Shown here one piece after another: positions 31,966-39,939 of a stretch of DNA of 50,800 nucleotides. Location of the stretch: contig CALCKT010000023.1 of assembly GCA_937965785.1 (NCBI GenBank), positions 1-50,800 of the forward strand, in the 5' to 3' direction. Origin of the DNA: an uncultured Propionibacteriaceae bacterium (lineage in GTDB: Bacteria > Actinomycetota > Actinomycetes > Propionibacteriales > Propionibacteriaceae). Below the pieces are notes generated by a model. It was not told where the DNA came from. It saw only the letters and a list, made by a program, of their open reading frames with translations, and did not search any database. Made by a program: the position numbers and the translations under genes. Within the stretch, counting starts at the first letter, position 1. Every line of letters begins with the position of its first letter.

Positions 31966-33359
31966 TTTTTCCAGTCCTGGTCCATGTGATGGCACACCTC
32001 GTCAATGGTCGGGAGCCCCAGTTCGGCTGCGGCGCGCTCGTACTCGGCGGTCGCGTCCTCGTCGCCGCGGACAACCGCCCGGGCGCGTTCCTCGTCGGCG
32101 CGCAACCATTCGATGGCGCGCCCGAACACCGTCAGCCGATCGGGTTCCACCGTCCCACCCGTTTCCTCCGGTGGGATCTCATCCTCGTGGACACCCGTCA
32201 ACCGACGGGGATCCCTGCGCTGCTTCTGGCCACTCGGGATGCCCCCGTAGATGGCCTGCTTGACGATTTTCGACGCCTTCGCCTCCGTGACGGGCTTCCC
32301 GGCCATGTCCAGCCGGAAACACTCGTGCCAGGCGCGGCGCATGGCGTCCTGGTGGGCCTCCTCCATCCTCTCGGCCCATTTCAGGTACTGCCCCTGAAGG
32401 GTTCGGCCGGTGAAGGTGGCGATCATCGCCTGGGCCAGCGCAGCCAGCCCGGCGTGGATCCCCTTCCAATCCAGGGCGGGGTCGCCCTGCGGGTCGGTCT
32501 CCTCCCCGAGCGGCAGGAGATCGTCGTTCCAGTCGCGTTTCCCGGGTGTGGCGCCCGGGGGTTTCCACCCGGGACCGGAAGGTCCGGTCAGCAAACCGGC
32601 GTACAGGCTTCTCAGCGTGATCCGGGCCGATTCGTCGACCAGTCCGAGCCTGGAGCAGGCCCGGGAAACCTCACGTCGCGCAATCTCATCGGCGCTCCCC
32701 TTCACATACGGTTCTCGCGCCGCGAGCGAAAACCGGGAGAAAACCGAACGCTGCAGACCGAGGAAGACGTTCTCCCTCTCCGCGACCACCAGCGGCGGCC
32801 GTTCGTTCTCGCCCAGCCCGTAGCGCCCGTAGGGTTCGGCCTCCAGGCTGGCACGTCCCTGCTCCTCCCAGAGCAGGTCGTAGAGCCCCTGGTATTCGGC
32901 GAACTCGCGCCTGTCCATCCGTCTGCCCAGCGGGACGCTGTTGCACAGGAAGGTCCCCCACACCGACTCGACCTCCAGGTCGGTGAGCACCACGTCCTGT
33001 TTCCACTTCGACCCGATGGCGACGGCGATTGCCTCGGCGACCCTGCTGACGGTGACGTCCAGTCCCTGCTGCCGCGCCCGGGCCATGGCATCGTCGACAC
33101 CGGTCCGCAGCAGGGTCAGCAGTTTCTCCACGATGTCGCGCCGGCAGTCGAGCCAGGCCAACAGTTCCCGGCCGCGTTCGTCCCCGATTTTCTCCCCTCG
33201 GCCCACGCCCACCCATTCGGGCCCGGCGGTGACACAGGGATGCAACAGGCGTTTGACAACGAGGTTCACGGTCACGCCAAACCCCCTGGGGGCGTACCGT
33301 TCCCATTTCGGCAGCCGTTCCAGCCACTGCCCGCACAACTGCGCAAAGGACTTGGACAT
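31962..33359 (-). CDS. Unrecognised 465-residue protein, first gene of a two-gene operon
   Basis: No family recognised. A soluble, highly charged, helical-looking protein starting MSKSFAQLCGQWLERLPKWE. Distinct stretches are SRVAEAIAVAIGSKWKQDVV, VWGTFLCNSVPLGRRMDRRE and the C-terminal PTIDEVCHHMDQDWKK. A proline/glycine-rich linker (GPGWKPPGATPGKRDWNDD) separates two halves. The ATG at 33359 was chosen for AAGGAG six bases upstream. It is divergent from the 33471 gene across 111 bases. It could be a regulator or an accessory of the neighbouring CRISPR system. Confidence 0.7.
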   Translation of the reverse strand: MSKSFAQLCGQWLERLPKWERYAPRGFGVTVNLVVKRLLHPCVTAGPEWVGVGRGEKIGDERGRELLAWLDCRRDIVEKLLTLLRTGVDDAMARARQQGLDVTVSRVAEAIAVAIGSKWKQDVVLTDLEVESVWGTFLCNSVPLGRRMDRREFAEYQGLYDLLWEEQGRASLEAEPYGRYGLGENERPPLVVAERENVFLGLQRSVFSRFSLAAREPYVKGSADEIARREVSRACSRLGLVDESARITLRSLYAGLLTGPSGPGWKPPGATPGKRDWNDDLLPLGEETDPQGDPALDWKGIHAGLAALAQAMIATFTGRTLQGQYLKWAERMEEAHQDAMRRAWHECFRLDMAGKPVTEAKASKIVKQAIYGGIPSGQKQRRDPRRLTGVHEDEIPPEETGGTVEPDRLTVFGRAIEWLRADEERARAVVRGDEDATAEYERAAAELGLPTIDEVCHHMDQDWKK

Positions 33360-33435
33360 CAGTCTCCTTCCGTCGCCATCCAATGACGGACATTACCCTC
33401 GGTGCGGCTGCGACAAGGAATACCGACCCTGTGAG

Positions 33436-33464
33436 TTCAGAAGTCAGATGACCAAAGCTAGTAT
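33436..33464 (+). promoter_or_regulatory. Promoter for a leaderless transcript
   Basis: TTCAGA (33436-33441), 17 bases, then TAGTAT (33459-33464), ending six bases before the ATG at 33471. There is no ribosome site before that ATG. The spacing places transcription start on or beside the start codon. Confidence 0.6.
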
Positions 33465-33470
33465 CTCGCC

Positions 33471-34421
33471 ATGGACGGCTCACGGAAAAACGAGGCTGCC
33501 TCCCCGGAATGTCAGGAGGCCGCTTCCAGTGAGTTGCTCGACGCCATCAAGAAACTCCGCTCCGACGGAATCCAGAACCCCGATCTCCACCTGCCCGAAC
33601 CCCTGCTGAAGGTGTTGGGACTCAACCCGGGTTCCCCCTTCGCCCGGCACCAGGTGTCAAAGGCGCTGCTGTCCTGCGCGGCACGCCTGGAGGAGGACAC
33701 CCGGAACGCCTTCCTGTTCTCCGCCGGGTTCCGCAAGGACATCACCGGCTCCCCCGGGGAACGGGTGAATCGCTCCGCCGCCGTTTTGGTGATGGGACGC
33801 CGCACCCTGTACCGCCACATCGAGAAGGCCGCCCACGAGATCACCCACCTGCTGCTCGCCGGCGACCACGCCCCCGCGCTGGAGAACATCGACTTCCTCA
33901 CGACGAGAACCCACTGCCGGCTGGATCTTCGCGACGACTCACCCACCGTCCTGGTGAACCGCACCGTGATGGCCCTCCGCGAAGGTTTCAACGCCCTCGA
34001 CGAGCACCTGTTCCTGCCCCTGATGCGCGACCGCGAGCTGAAGTACCACACCCTCGAGGGGTGCAGACTGGCGGGGGTTCAGGACAACGGCGGCTCGTGG
34101 ACCGTCCAGCTGCGGCTTCCCCGCTGCCTGAACGTCGGGGAGTCCCACACCTTCTCGGTGTCCGTGCGCCTGCCCGACCACGACTGCCTGGAACCGGTCT
34201 TCGGGTTCGCCCCCGTCACATCCATGCACGCCGCGAGGATCGAGCTGCACTTCGAGGCGCGCCTCCCGAGCCTCGTCGAGCGCGTCGACCGCGCCTGGCC
34301 CTCCCAGATGATGTCCCCCACCGCTTCCGGTCATCCCGTCGAGGTGATGGACAAGAGGGCCGTCGCCAACTTCAGAAACATGCAGCCCGGGTGGGGCTAC
34401 GGGGTCCGCTGGGCGTGGTGA
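33471..34421 (+). CDS. Unrecognised 316-residue protein, divergent from the unknown operon
   Basis: No firm family. The N-terminal half is helical, with PFARHQVSKALLSCAARLEE and RRTLYRHIEKAAHEITHLLL. The C-terminal half looks beta-rich (WTVQLRLPRCLNVGESHTFS, ARIELHFEARLPSLVERVD) and ends NFRNMQPGWGYGVRWAW. That GxGYGxRW-type ending is one I associate with uncharacterised actinobacterial proteins. It starts without a Shine-Dalgarno, consistent with the leaderless promoter. A regulator of the adjacent operon is possible but not shown. A roughly 320-base non-coding stretch follows. Confidence 0.7.
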   Translation: MDGSRKNEAASPECQEAASSELLDAIKKLRSDGIQNPDLHLPEPLLKVLGLNPGSPFARHQVSKALLSCAARLEEDTRNAFLFSAGFRKDITGSPGERVNRSAAVLVMGRRTLYRHIEKAAHEITHLLLAGDHAPALENIDFLTTRTHCRLDLRDDSPTVLVNRTVMALREGFNALDEHLFLPLMRDRELKYHTLEGCRLAGVQDNGGSWTVQLRLPRCLNVGESHTFSVSVRLPDHDCLEPVFGFAPVTSMHAARIELHFEARLPSLVERVDRAWPSQMMSPTASGHPVEVMDKRAVANFRNMQPGWGYGVRWAW

Positions 34422-34590
34422 GCACCCGCTCTTCCGTGGGGGGATTCCCTGAGTACCCATACCATCCCGGTGATTCAGCCCCCGGTATCCGAGCGTTCCC
34501 CGGTATCGCCCCTGACTGGGCACTTCAACCGAAAGTATGACAGCCTGCTCACAGACTGCCTAGTCAAAGGGGATTTGCCGGAAAAACTTG

Positions 34591-34610
34591 CCTGAGTACG
34601 GATACTCAGG
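34591..34610 (+). promoter_or_regulatory. 20-bp palindrome upstream of the WhiB-HTH gene
   Basis: CCTGAGTA and TACTCAGG separated by four bases, a perfect 8+4+8 palindrome 138 bases before the start. A related half, CCCTGAGTACCCATA, lies near 34449, and GGATACCCAGG lies near 34624. This looks like a multi-site operator. The rest of 34422-34747 has no gene. Confidence 0.6.
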
Positions 34611-34747
34611 GGCGGGTAAGTCGGATACCCAGGCAAATCGGGTAATTCCCCCTACCAAAAACGCTTATCAGCTTCGCGGGAATCCGACACTCTGGTGTAG
34701 CAGGTAATGCGAAGCCCTGAAGACCAGGGGCAAGGAGGACCCAAACC

Positions 34748-35296
34748 GTGACCATCGCGCTCGACAACGCCACCCTTTGCGTCAAGTTCGCCTCGCTCTT
34801 CCAGAACCCCCTGCTGGAGGACGAGAGCAGCGTCGAGACCACCGCCGAAGCCCGCACCCGGACAGCGTTGGCGGCCCGCGCCGCGAAACTCTGTGCGGAC
34901 TGCCCACTGCGCTCCCAGTGCCTCACCGACGCCGTCGTCCTCCACGACGTCGCGGGTTTCGTGGCCGGCACCACCGAATCCCAGCGCCGCGAGATCCGCG
35001 CCCGTCTCGGGATCACCGTGGAACCCGAGGACCTGGACAGCTTCGCCGGGGTCTCCTCGGGTCGCAACTTCGACCACGCGGAGATCCACCGGCTACGGCA
35101 GGCCAACCCCACCCAGTCGCTGTCCGCAATAGCCGCCCGCGTCGGCTGCTCCGTCTCGACGGTGAAACGTCACCTCAGGCGCGCCGAGGCCCAGGGCGGG
35201 GTGGTGAAGTCCATCGGCAGGAAGAACCTGCCCGGCAAGCGCGAGGTGATGAAGGCCGCCGCCGAGGTGCTGAGCCCGGCCTCCTCGGTGGCCTGA
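34748..35296 (+). CDS. WhiB-like protein with a C-terminal helix-turn-helix
   Basis: Regulator of 182 residues. The WhiB part has Cys11 and the cluster CADCPLRSQC, followed by GFVAGTTESQRREIRARLG, the position of the WhiB glycine turn but without the usual GxWGG. From about residue 115 there is an added helix-turn-helix (QSLSAIAARVGCSVSTVKRH) and a basic tail (KSIGRKNLPGKREVMKAA). Most WhiB proteins act through the sigma factor and lack a classic HTH, so this one probably also binds DNA directly. The GTG start has AGGAGG about nine bases upstream. It flanks the CRISPR side of the window opposite to the other WhiB. Confidence 0.8.
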   Translation: MTIALDNATLCVKFASLFQNPLLEDESSVETTAEARTRTALAARAAKLCADCPLRSQCLTDAVVLHDVAGFVAGTTESQRREIRARLGITVEPEDLDSFAGVSSGRNFDHAEIHRLRQANPTQSLSAIAARVGCSVSTVKRHLRRAEAQGGVVKSIGRKNLPGKREVMKAAAEVLSPASSVA

Positions 35297-35310
35297 GCCC
35301 CTTATCCGGC

Positions 35311-35345
35311 AGCTGGTTGAGGCGGGATTCCCGCCTCAACCAGCT
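35311..35345. terminator. Bidirectional terminator hairpin
   Basis: AGCTGGTTGAGGCGGGA and its perfect complement enclose a one-base centre, forming a long stem followed by TTTG. It is built from the dispersed GGTTGAG repeat and overlaps the stop codon of the convergent HAD gene. Confidence 0.8.
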
Positions 35346-36136
35346 TTGCTTTCCGCGGGGAACCAGCGTGCCAGTTCCTGGATGGCCCCGCCGGAGCCGA
35401 AGTCGCCGGTGACGTGATCCGCCGCGGCCCTCACGTCGTGGGGGGCATCGCCCATCGCAACCCCCCGACCGGCCCACCGGATCATCTCGATGTCGTTGTA
35501 GCCGTCGCCGAGGACCAGCACGTCGGCGGCGGTGACACCGAATTGCCCACACACCTGCTCCAGGCCCCGGGCCTTGTCGACGCCCTCGGGAACGATGTCC
35601 ACCCACGACGACCAGCCGATGTAGTACGAAACCTCCCGCAGCCCCAGGGCCTCGACCATCTCGTTGAACACGTCGTCGTCGCTTTCCGGGTCGCGCACCA
35701 CGATGCGGGAAACCGGGCGCGAGGCCAGCTCCCCCAGGGATTCGACGATGATCTCACCCTTCAGTTCCCCGTCGGGAAAAGGTTTCGAAACCCGCCATTT
35801 CATGCCGTCGGTGACGGCGATGGCCGCGTTCGGGGCCAGCCTGGCCACCCGGTTGATGGAGTCGGCGGGGTCGAAACGGATCTCGTGGACCACATCGATG
35901 GGCGGGTAGTTCACGATCATCGCGCCGTTCGCGCACACCGACGGGCCGGGTGGCAGACCGAGGGCGTCGAAAACCACCTGGGTTCCCGCCCATGCCCTGC
36001 CGGTGGTCAGCACCACCGGCACCCCGGCGGCGACGACACGCCGCACCGCGTCGCGCACCTCGCCGGGTAGCTCGCCGCCGGCGCTGACGATGGTGCCATC
36101 GATGTCGAGGGCAACCAGCGCGGGTTTGAAGGTCAT
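35336..36136 (-). CDS. HAD-superfamily (Cof-type) phosphatase
   Basis: Cytoplasmic sugar- or nucleotide-phosphate phosphatase. The 266-residue sequence has motif I VALDIDGTIV (catalytic Asp), motif II VLTTGRAW, and motif IV VLVLGDGYNDIEMIRWAGRG, with MGDAPHDVRAAADHVTGDFG, as in the Cof/IIB group with a cap domain. I chose the ATG at 36136 because AGGAGA lies six bases upstream. It follows serS in the same direction. The substrate is not predictable. Confidence 0.9.
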   Translation of the reverse strand: MTFKPALVALDIDGTIVSAGGELPGEVRDAVRRVVAAGVPVVLTTGRAWAGTQVVFDALGLPPGPSVCANGAMIVNYPPIDVVHEIRFDPADSINRVARLAPNAAIAVTDGMKWRVSKPFPDGELKGEIIVESLGELASRPVSRIVVRDPESDDDVFNEMVEALGLREVSYYIGWSSWVDIVPEGVDKARGLEQVCGQFGVTAADVLVLGDGYNDIEMIRWAGRGVAMGDAPHDVRAAADHVTGDFGSGGAIQELARWFPAESKAG

Positions 36137-36230
36137 TGTTTCTCCTGGGTTCGTGGGCTCGCCGACCGGACCAGCGTGGGGAGCACCGGAACCGCTGGTC
36201 GGGTGGGTGAGAACCGCTGGTCGGTGGGGA

Positions 36231-37502
36231 TCAACCCGCCGTGAGCACCTCCAGGCCACCGAGGTGGGGGCGCAGCGCCTCGGGGACGCGCACCGACCCG
36301 TCGGCCTGCTGGTGGTTCTCGAGCAGCATGATGATGATCCGGGTCATGGCGCACAGTGTGCCGTTGAGGGTGGCGACGTGCTCGGTGCCCTTCTCGGTGC
36401 GATACCGGATCCCGAGGCGGCGGGCCTGGAACTGGGTGCAGTTGGAGGTGGAGGTCACCTCGCGGTAGCGCTGCTGGGTGGGCAGCCAGGCGTAGCAGTC
36501 GTACTTGCGGGCGGCGCTGAGGCCGAGATCCCCGGATGCGACGTCGAGAACCTGGAAGGGGATCTCCAGCGCCTGGAGGAACTCCTTCTCGAAACCGAGG
36601 AGTCGCTGGTGCCAGTCCTCGGCGTCCTCGGGCAGGCAGTGGATGAACATCTCGACCTTGTCGAACCAGTGGACGCGGAAGATGCCACGGGTGTCCTTGC
36701 CGTAGGAACCGGCCTCGCGGCGGAAGCAGGGGCTGAACGCGGCGTACTGGCGTGGCAGGGAGTCGGCGTCGAGGATCTCGTCGCTGTGGAAGGCCGCCAA
36801 GGCCACCTCGGAGGTGCCGACGAGGTAGAGGTCGTCGGTGGAGAGATGGTAGACGTCCTTGGCGGCCTGGCCGAGGAAACCGGTGCCGGCCATCGCCTCG
36901 GGTTTCACCAGCGCGGGGGGGATCATGGCGGTGAATCCCCACTCGACGGCCTTGGTCATGGCCAGGTTCAGCAACGCGAACTCCAGGCGTGCACCGATGC
37001 CGGTGAGCACGTAGAACCGCGACCCGGAGATCTTCGTGCCGCGTTCCATGTCGATGGCGCCCAGCGCCTCACCGAGCTCCAGGTGGTCCTTGGGCTCGAA
37101 ACCCTCGGCGGCGAAGTCGCGGGGAACACCGACGGTCTCGATCACGACGCCGTCGTCCTCACCGCCGCGCGGCACACCGTCGATGACGATGTTGCCGAGC
37201 TGCATGATCAGCTCGTTGAAACGTTCCCCCGCGGCCTCCGACTGTTCCTGCGCGGCCTTCACCTCGGCGGCGAGCTGTTTGGTGCGGGCCAGCAGCTCGG
37301 TCTTCTCGTCGCCCTGCGCCTTGGGGATGAGCCTGCCGAGTTCCTTCTGTTCGGCACGCAGCCTGTCGTGGGTCGCGATCCCCGAGCGGCGCGCCTCATC
37401 GGCCGAGACCAGTTCGTCGACGAGCTCGACGGAGTCCCCGCGGGCCTCCTGTGAACGTCGGACGAGGTCGGGGTCGGTGCGCAACAGCTTGGGATCGATC
37501 AT
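36231..37502 (-). CDS. serS: Seryl-tRNA synthetase
   Basis: Charges tRNA-Ser with serine. The 423-residue protein starts MIDPKLLRTDPDLVRRSQEA, has the N-terminal antiparallel coiled coil (about 30-100), then class II motifs. These include FSPCFRREAGSYGKDTRGIF (motif 2), EVTSTSNCTQFQARRLGIRY, and GTLCAMTRIIIMLLENHQ (motif 3). Length is normal. The open frame extends upstream through repeat DNA and is not part of the gene. The 5' flank is the 170-bp tandem repeat array. Confidence 0.96.
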   Translation of the reverse strand: MIDPKLLRTDPDLVRRSQEARGDSVELVDELVSADEARRSGIATHDRLRAEQKELGRLIPKAQGDEKTELLARTKQLAAEVKAAQEQSEAAGERFNELIMQLGNIVIDGVPRGGEDDGVVIETVGVPRDFAAEGFEPKDHLELGEALGAIDMERGTKISGSRFYVLTGIGARLEFALLNLAMTKAVEWGFTAMIPPALVKPEAMAGTGFLGQAAKDVYHLSTDDLYLVGTSEVALAAFHSDEILDADSLPRQYAAFSPCFRREAGSYGKDTRGIFRVHWFDKVEMFIHCLPEDAEDWHQRLLGFEKEFLQALEIPFQVLDVASGDLGLSAARKYDCYAWLPTQQRYREVTSTSNCTQFQARRLGIRYRTEKGTEHVATLNGTLCAMTRIIIMLLENHQQADGSVRVPEALRPHLGGLEVLTAG

Positions 37503-37590
37503 GGAGTGAACTCTACGCGGCTGCCGTGCGCAACCGGTCGCAGGACCATGATTCCCGGCCCTGCCCTTCCCGAAACCGGCTGGGCCGGGA

Positions 37591-38205
37591 CGCTTGCCTT
37601 GTGGTCGTGCGCTTGCGCTATAGCGCAGGCATTCGACGATAAGACAAGCGTTCCCGTCGGAAAGGCTGGCGAACGACGAGAAGGCAAGCAGGCGTCCGGA
37701 AAGCTGGCGAACGACGAGAAGGCAAGCGTCGGAGCTGTGCGGGGCCGACCCGACTAGCCACGCCTGCCTTGCGGTCAAACGCTTGCGCTATAGCGCAGGC
37801 ATTCGACGATAAGACAAGCGTTCCCGTCGGAAAGGCTGGCGAACGACAAGAAGGCAAGCAGGCGTCCGGAAAGCTGGCGAACGACGAGAAGGCAAGCGTC
37901 GGAGCTGTGCGGGGCCGACCCGACTAGCCACGCCTGCCTTGCGGTCAAACGCTTGCGCTACAGCGCAGGCATTCGACGATAAGACAAGCGTTCCCGTCGG
38001 AAAGGCTGGCGAACGACGAGAAGGCAAGCAGGCGTCCGGAAAGCTGGCGAACGACGAGAAGGCAAGCGTCGGAGCTGTGCGGGGCCGACCCGACTAGCCA
38101 CGCCTGCCTTGCGGTCAAACGCTTGCGCTACAGCGCAGGCATTCGACGATAAGACAAGCGTTCCCGTCGGAAAGGCTGGCGAACGACAAGAAGGCAAGCG
38201 TTGGG
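37591..38205. repeat. 170-bp minisatellite, about 3.6 copies
   Basis: Copies run 37591-37760, 37761-37930, 37931-38100 and 38101-38205 (partial), with exact 170-base spacing. Each unit contains TGCGCTATAGCGCA (a perfect palindrome in copies 1-2; one base changed in copies 3-4). Full units also contain two nested copies of GCTGGCGAACGACGAGAAGG. Repeated small frames across it are by-products. It fills the gap between pheA and serS, and no gene is supported in 37503-38260. Confidence 0.93.
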
Positions 38206-38260
38206 TGGCCGGGTCGAAGCTGGTTGAGCCGGATAGTCCGGTTTTTGCCACCCGCGTCCC

Positions 38261-39166
38261 TCAGTCCGCGCCGAGCGACCGCAACCACTCGGCCGCCTCC
38301 TCGAAAGCCTCGTCGTCGAAACCGCGACGCACATCGGCCGGTTGGGCGTCGGCGCGCGGGTAGGAGCCGAGGAAGATCACGTCGCGGCAGATCCGTCTCA
38401 ACCCGAGGAGGGCCTCGGCGAGGCGACGGTCATCGAGGTGACCCTCCGCGTCGATGGCGAAGCAGTAGCTGCCGAGGATGGTCTTGGTGGGACGCGACTC
38501 GATGCGGCACAGGTTCACCCCGCGCACCGCGAACTGCTGCAGGATCTCCAGCAGGGCGCCCGGATGGTCCTGGTGCATGTAGGCCACCAGGGTGGTCTTG
38601 TCCGCGCCGGTGCGTTCCGGCACCCGGCCCGGGCGGGAAACCACGACGAACCGGGTCACCGCACCCGGGTTGTCCTCGATGGAATGGGCCAGCTCCTCGA
38701 GCCCGTAGAGCCGCCCCGCGACCCGCGCGCAGATGGCGGCGTCGTAACGGGACGCCGGATCCGCGACCTCCTTGGCCGCACCCGCCGTGGAACCGGCCTC
38801 CGTCACCTGCGCGTCGGGGATCATCGTGGCCAGCCAGTCGCGGCACTGAGCGGCCGCGTGTCCGTGGGTGAGCACCGAGGTGACGTCGTCGAGGGTGGTG
38901 CCGGCACGCACGTAGATCCCGAACTCGACGGGGATCACCACCTCGGCCGTGACCACCAGGGGATCGCCGTCGACGAGCTTGTCTAGGGTGGCGGAGACCC
39001 CACCCTCCACGGAGTTCTCGATCGGCACCACGACGCCGTCGACATGCCCCTGCCTGACCGCGTCCAGGGCCTCGCCGACGCTGGCGAAAGGAACGCCGTC
39101 GGAGTCGTCGATGGTGAGCAGGGCCTGATGGGTGAAAGTCCCCGCGGGTCCGAAATATCCGAGCAC
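38261..39166 (-). CDS. pheA: Prephenate dehydratase
   Basis: Converts prephenate to phenylpyruvate in phenylalanine synthesis. The 301-residue sequence has the catalytic domain start VLGYFGPAGTFTHQALLTID, VVPIENSVEGGVSATLDKLV and AGSTAGAAKEVADP. A C-terminal ACT domain has AYMHQDHPGALLEILQQFAV and the feedback motif CRIESRPTK. I chose the GTG at 39166, which matches the usual family N-terminus; no strong ribosome site is visible. The ACT domain implies control by phenylalanine. Confidence 0.94.
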   Translation of the reverse strand: MLGYFGPAGTFTHQALLTIDDSDGVPFASVGEALDAVRQGHVDGVVVPIENSVEGGVSATLDKLVDGDPLVVTAEVVIPVEFGIYVRAGTTLDDVTSVLTHGHAAAQCRDWLATMIPDAQVTEAGSTAGAAKEVADPASRYDAAICARVAGRLYGLEELAHSIEDNPGAVTRFVVVSRPGRVPERTGADKTTLVAYMHQDHPGALLEILQQFAVRGVNLCRIESRPTKTILGSYCFAIDAEGHLDDRRLAEALLGLRRICRDVIFLGSYPRADAQPADVRRGFDDEAFEEAAEWLRSLGAD

Positions 39167-39271
39167 CCGCTCAGGGTAGCGCCGCGCAACTTGCCGTGAC
39201 CACGACCTCCCCCACGGTGACCCCGCCCGGGCATAGGGTTTTTCGAAAGCACCCGACCGGAAGAGAACACC

Positions 39272-39889
39272 ATGGCCCCCAAACGCGCGGACAACCCCGT
39301 GATGGCGCAGGCCGCTGGCCAGGTCGAGACGAAACACCAGCAGATCCACGACCTCCAGATCCGGCTGCAGAAACAGCTTCCCGCGCTCGCATCCCGCTGG
39401 GGGGCGAGCGAGTTCAACACGTTCCAGCACGACTACAGCCAGTTCGACTCCGAATTTGAACGGGTGAAACAGGGCCTCGACATGGTGCACGCCAGCCTCA
39501 CCGGCCAGGCGGAGGTGCCCACCCCTCCCGCGCGCCGCGCACACCCGCAGGCCCGCCGCGCACACCCCCAAAACGACCCACAACCGCAGGCCCGCCGGGC
39601 ACATCCCGAAACCCCCCAGCACGGATACCCGGCGTCGCTTCCCGAGGGCATCGCGGGCCTGGCCGACGCCAACGCCGAACTGAACGCCCTCCTGGCGGTG
39701 CTGTACAGCGAACTGTCGGGCTCGATGATGCACTGGGACGACGCCGCCCGGCACGCCTGGACCACGGCACAGACCTCGTGGGACGAGTCGAGCCGCCGCC
39801 AGCAGGACATCGTGGCTGGCCTCCCGGAGGCCATGACCCGCGCCCACGGGTCGGGGGCGTGGTTCCCCACCGCCCCGGCCGCCAGCTAG
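39272..39889 (+). CDS. WXG100-like double-domain protein
   Basis: A 205-residue protein with two WXG-type helical halves joined by a repetitive linker. The first half has ASRWGASEFNTFQHDYSQFD (Trp-x-Gly between helices). The second has MMHWDDAARHAWTTAQTSWD, with W...W spacing like ESAT-6 proteins. Residues about 88-110 contain four RRAHP repeats. WXG100 proteins are type VII secretion substrates or their partners. The fusion of two halves is unusual, so this is a probable but not certain type VII cargo. The gene stands alone between divergent pheA and a convergent membrane-protein gene. Confidence 0.6.
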   Translation: MAPKRADNPVMAQAAGQVETKHQQIHDLQIRLQKQLPALASRWGASEFNTFQHDYSQFDSEFERVKQGLDMVHASLTGQAEVPTPPARRAHPQARRAHPQNDPQPQARRAHPETPQHGYPASLPEGIAGLADANAELNALLAVLYSELSGSMMHWDDAARHAWTTAQTSWDESSRRQQDIVAGLPEAMTRAHGSGAWFPTAPAAS

Positions 39890-39939
39890 GACACGCTCCC
39901 AAGGTCACCCCCGGGGACACCGGACCGGCGACCGGCACC

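Noticed and set aside
37503..37760. T-box or tRNA-sensing leader for serS
   Set aside because: I looked for a T-box-type bulge and a terminator/antiterminator arrangement and found only the minisatellite units.
37618..38251. Repeated small minus-strand frames of 79-97 codons
   Set aside because: They recur every 170 bases because of the minisatellite. No ribosome site and no homologue-like features.
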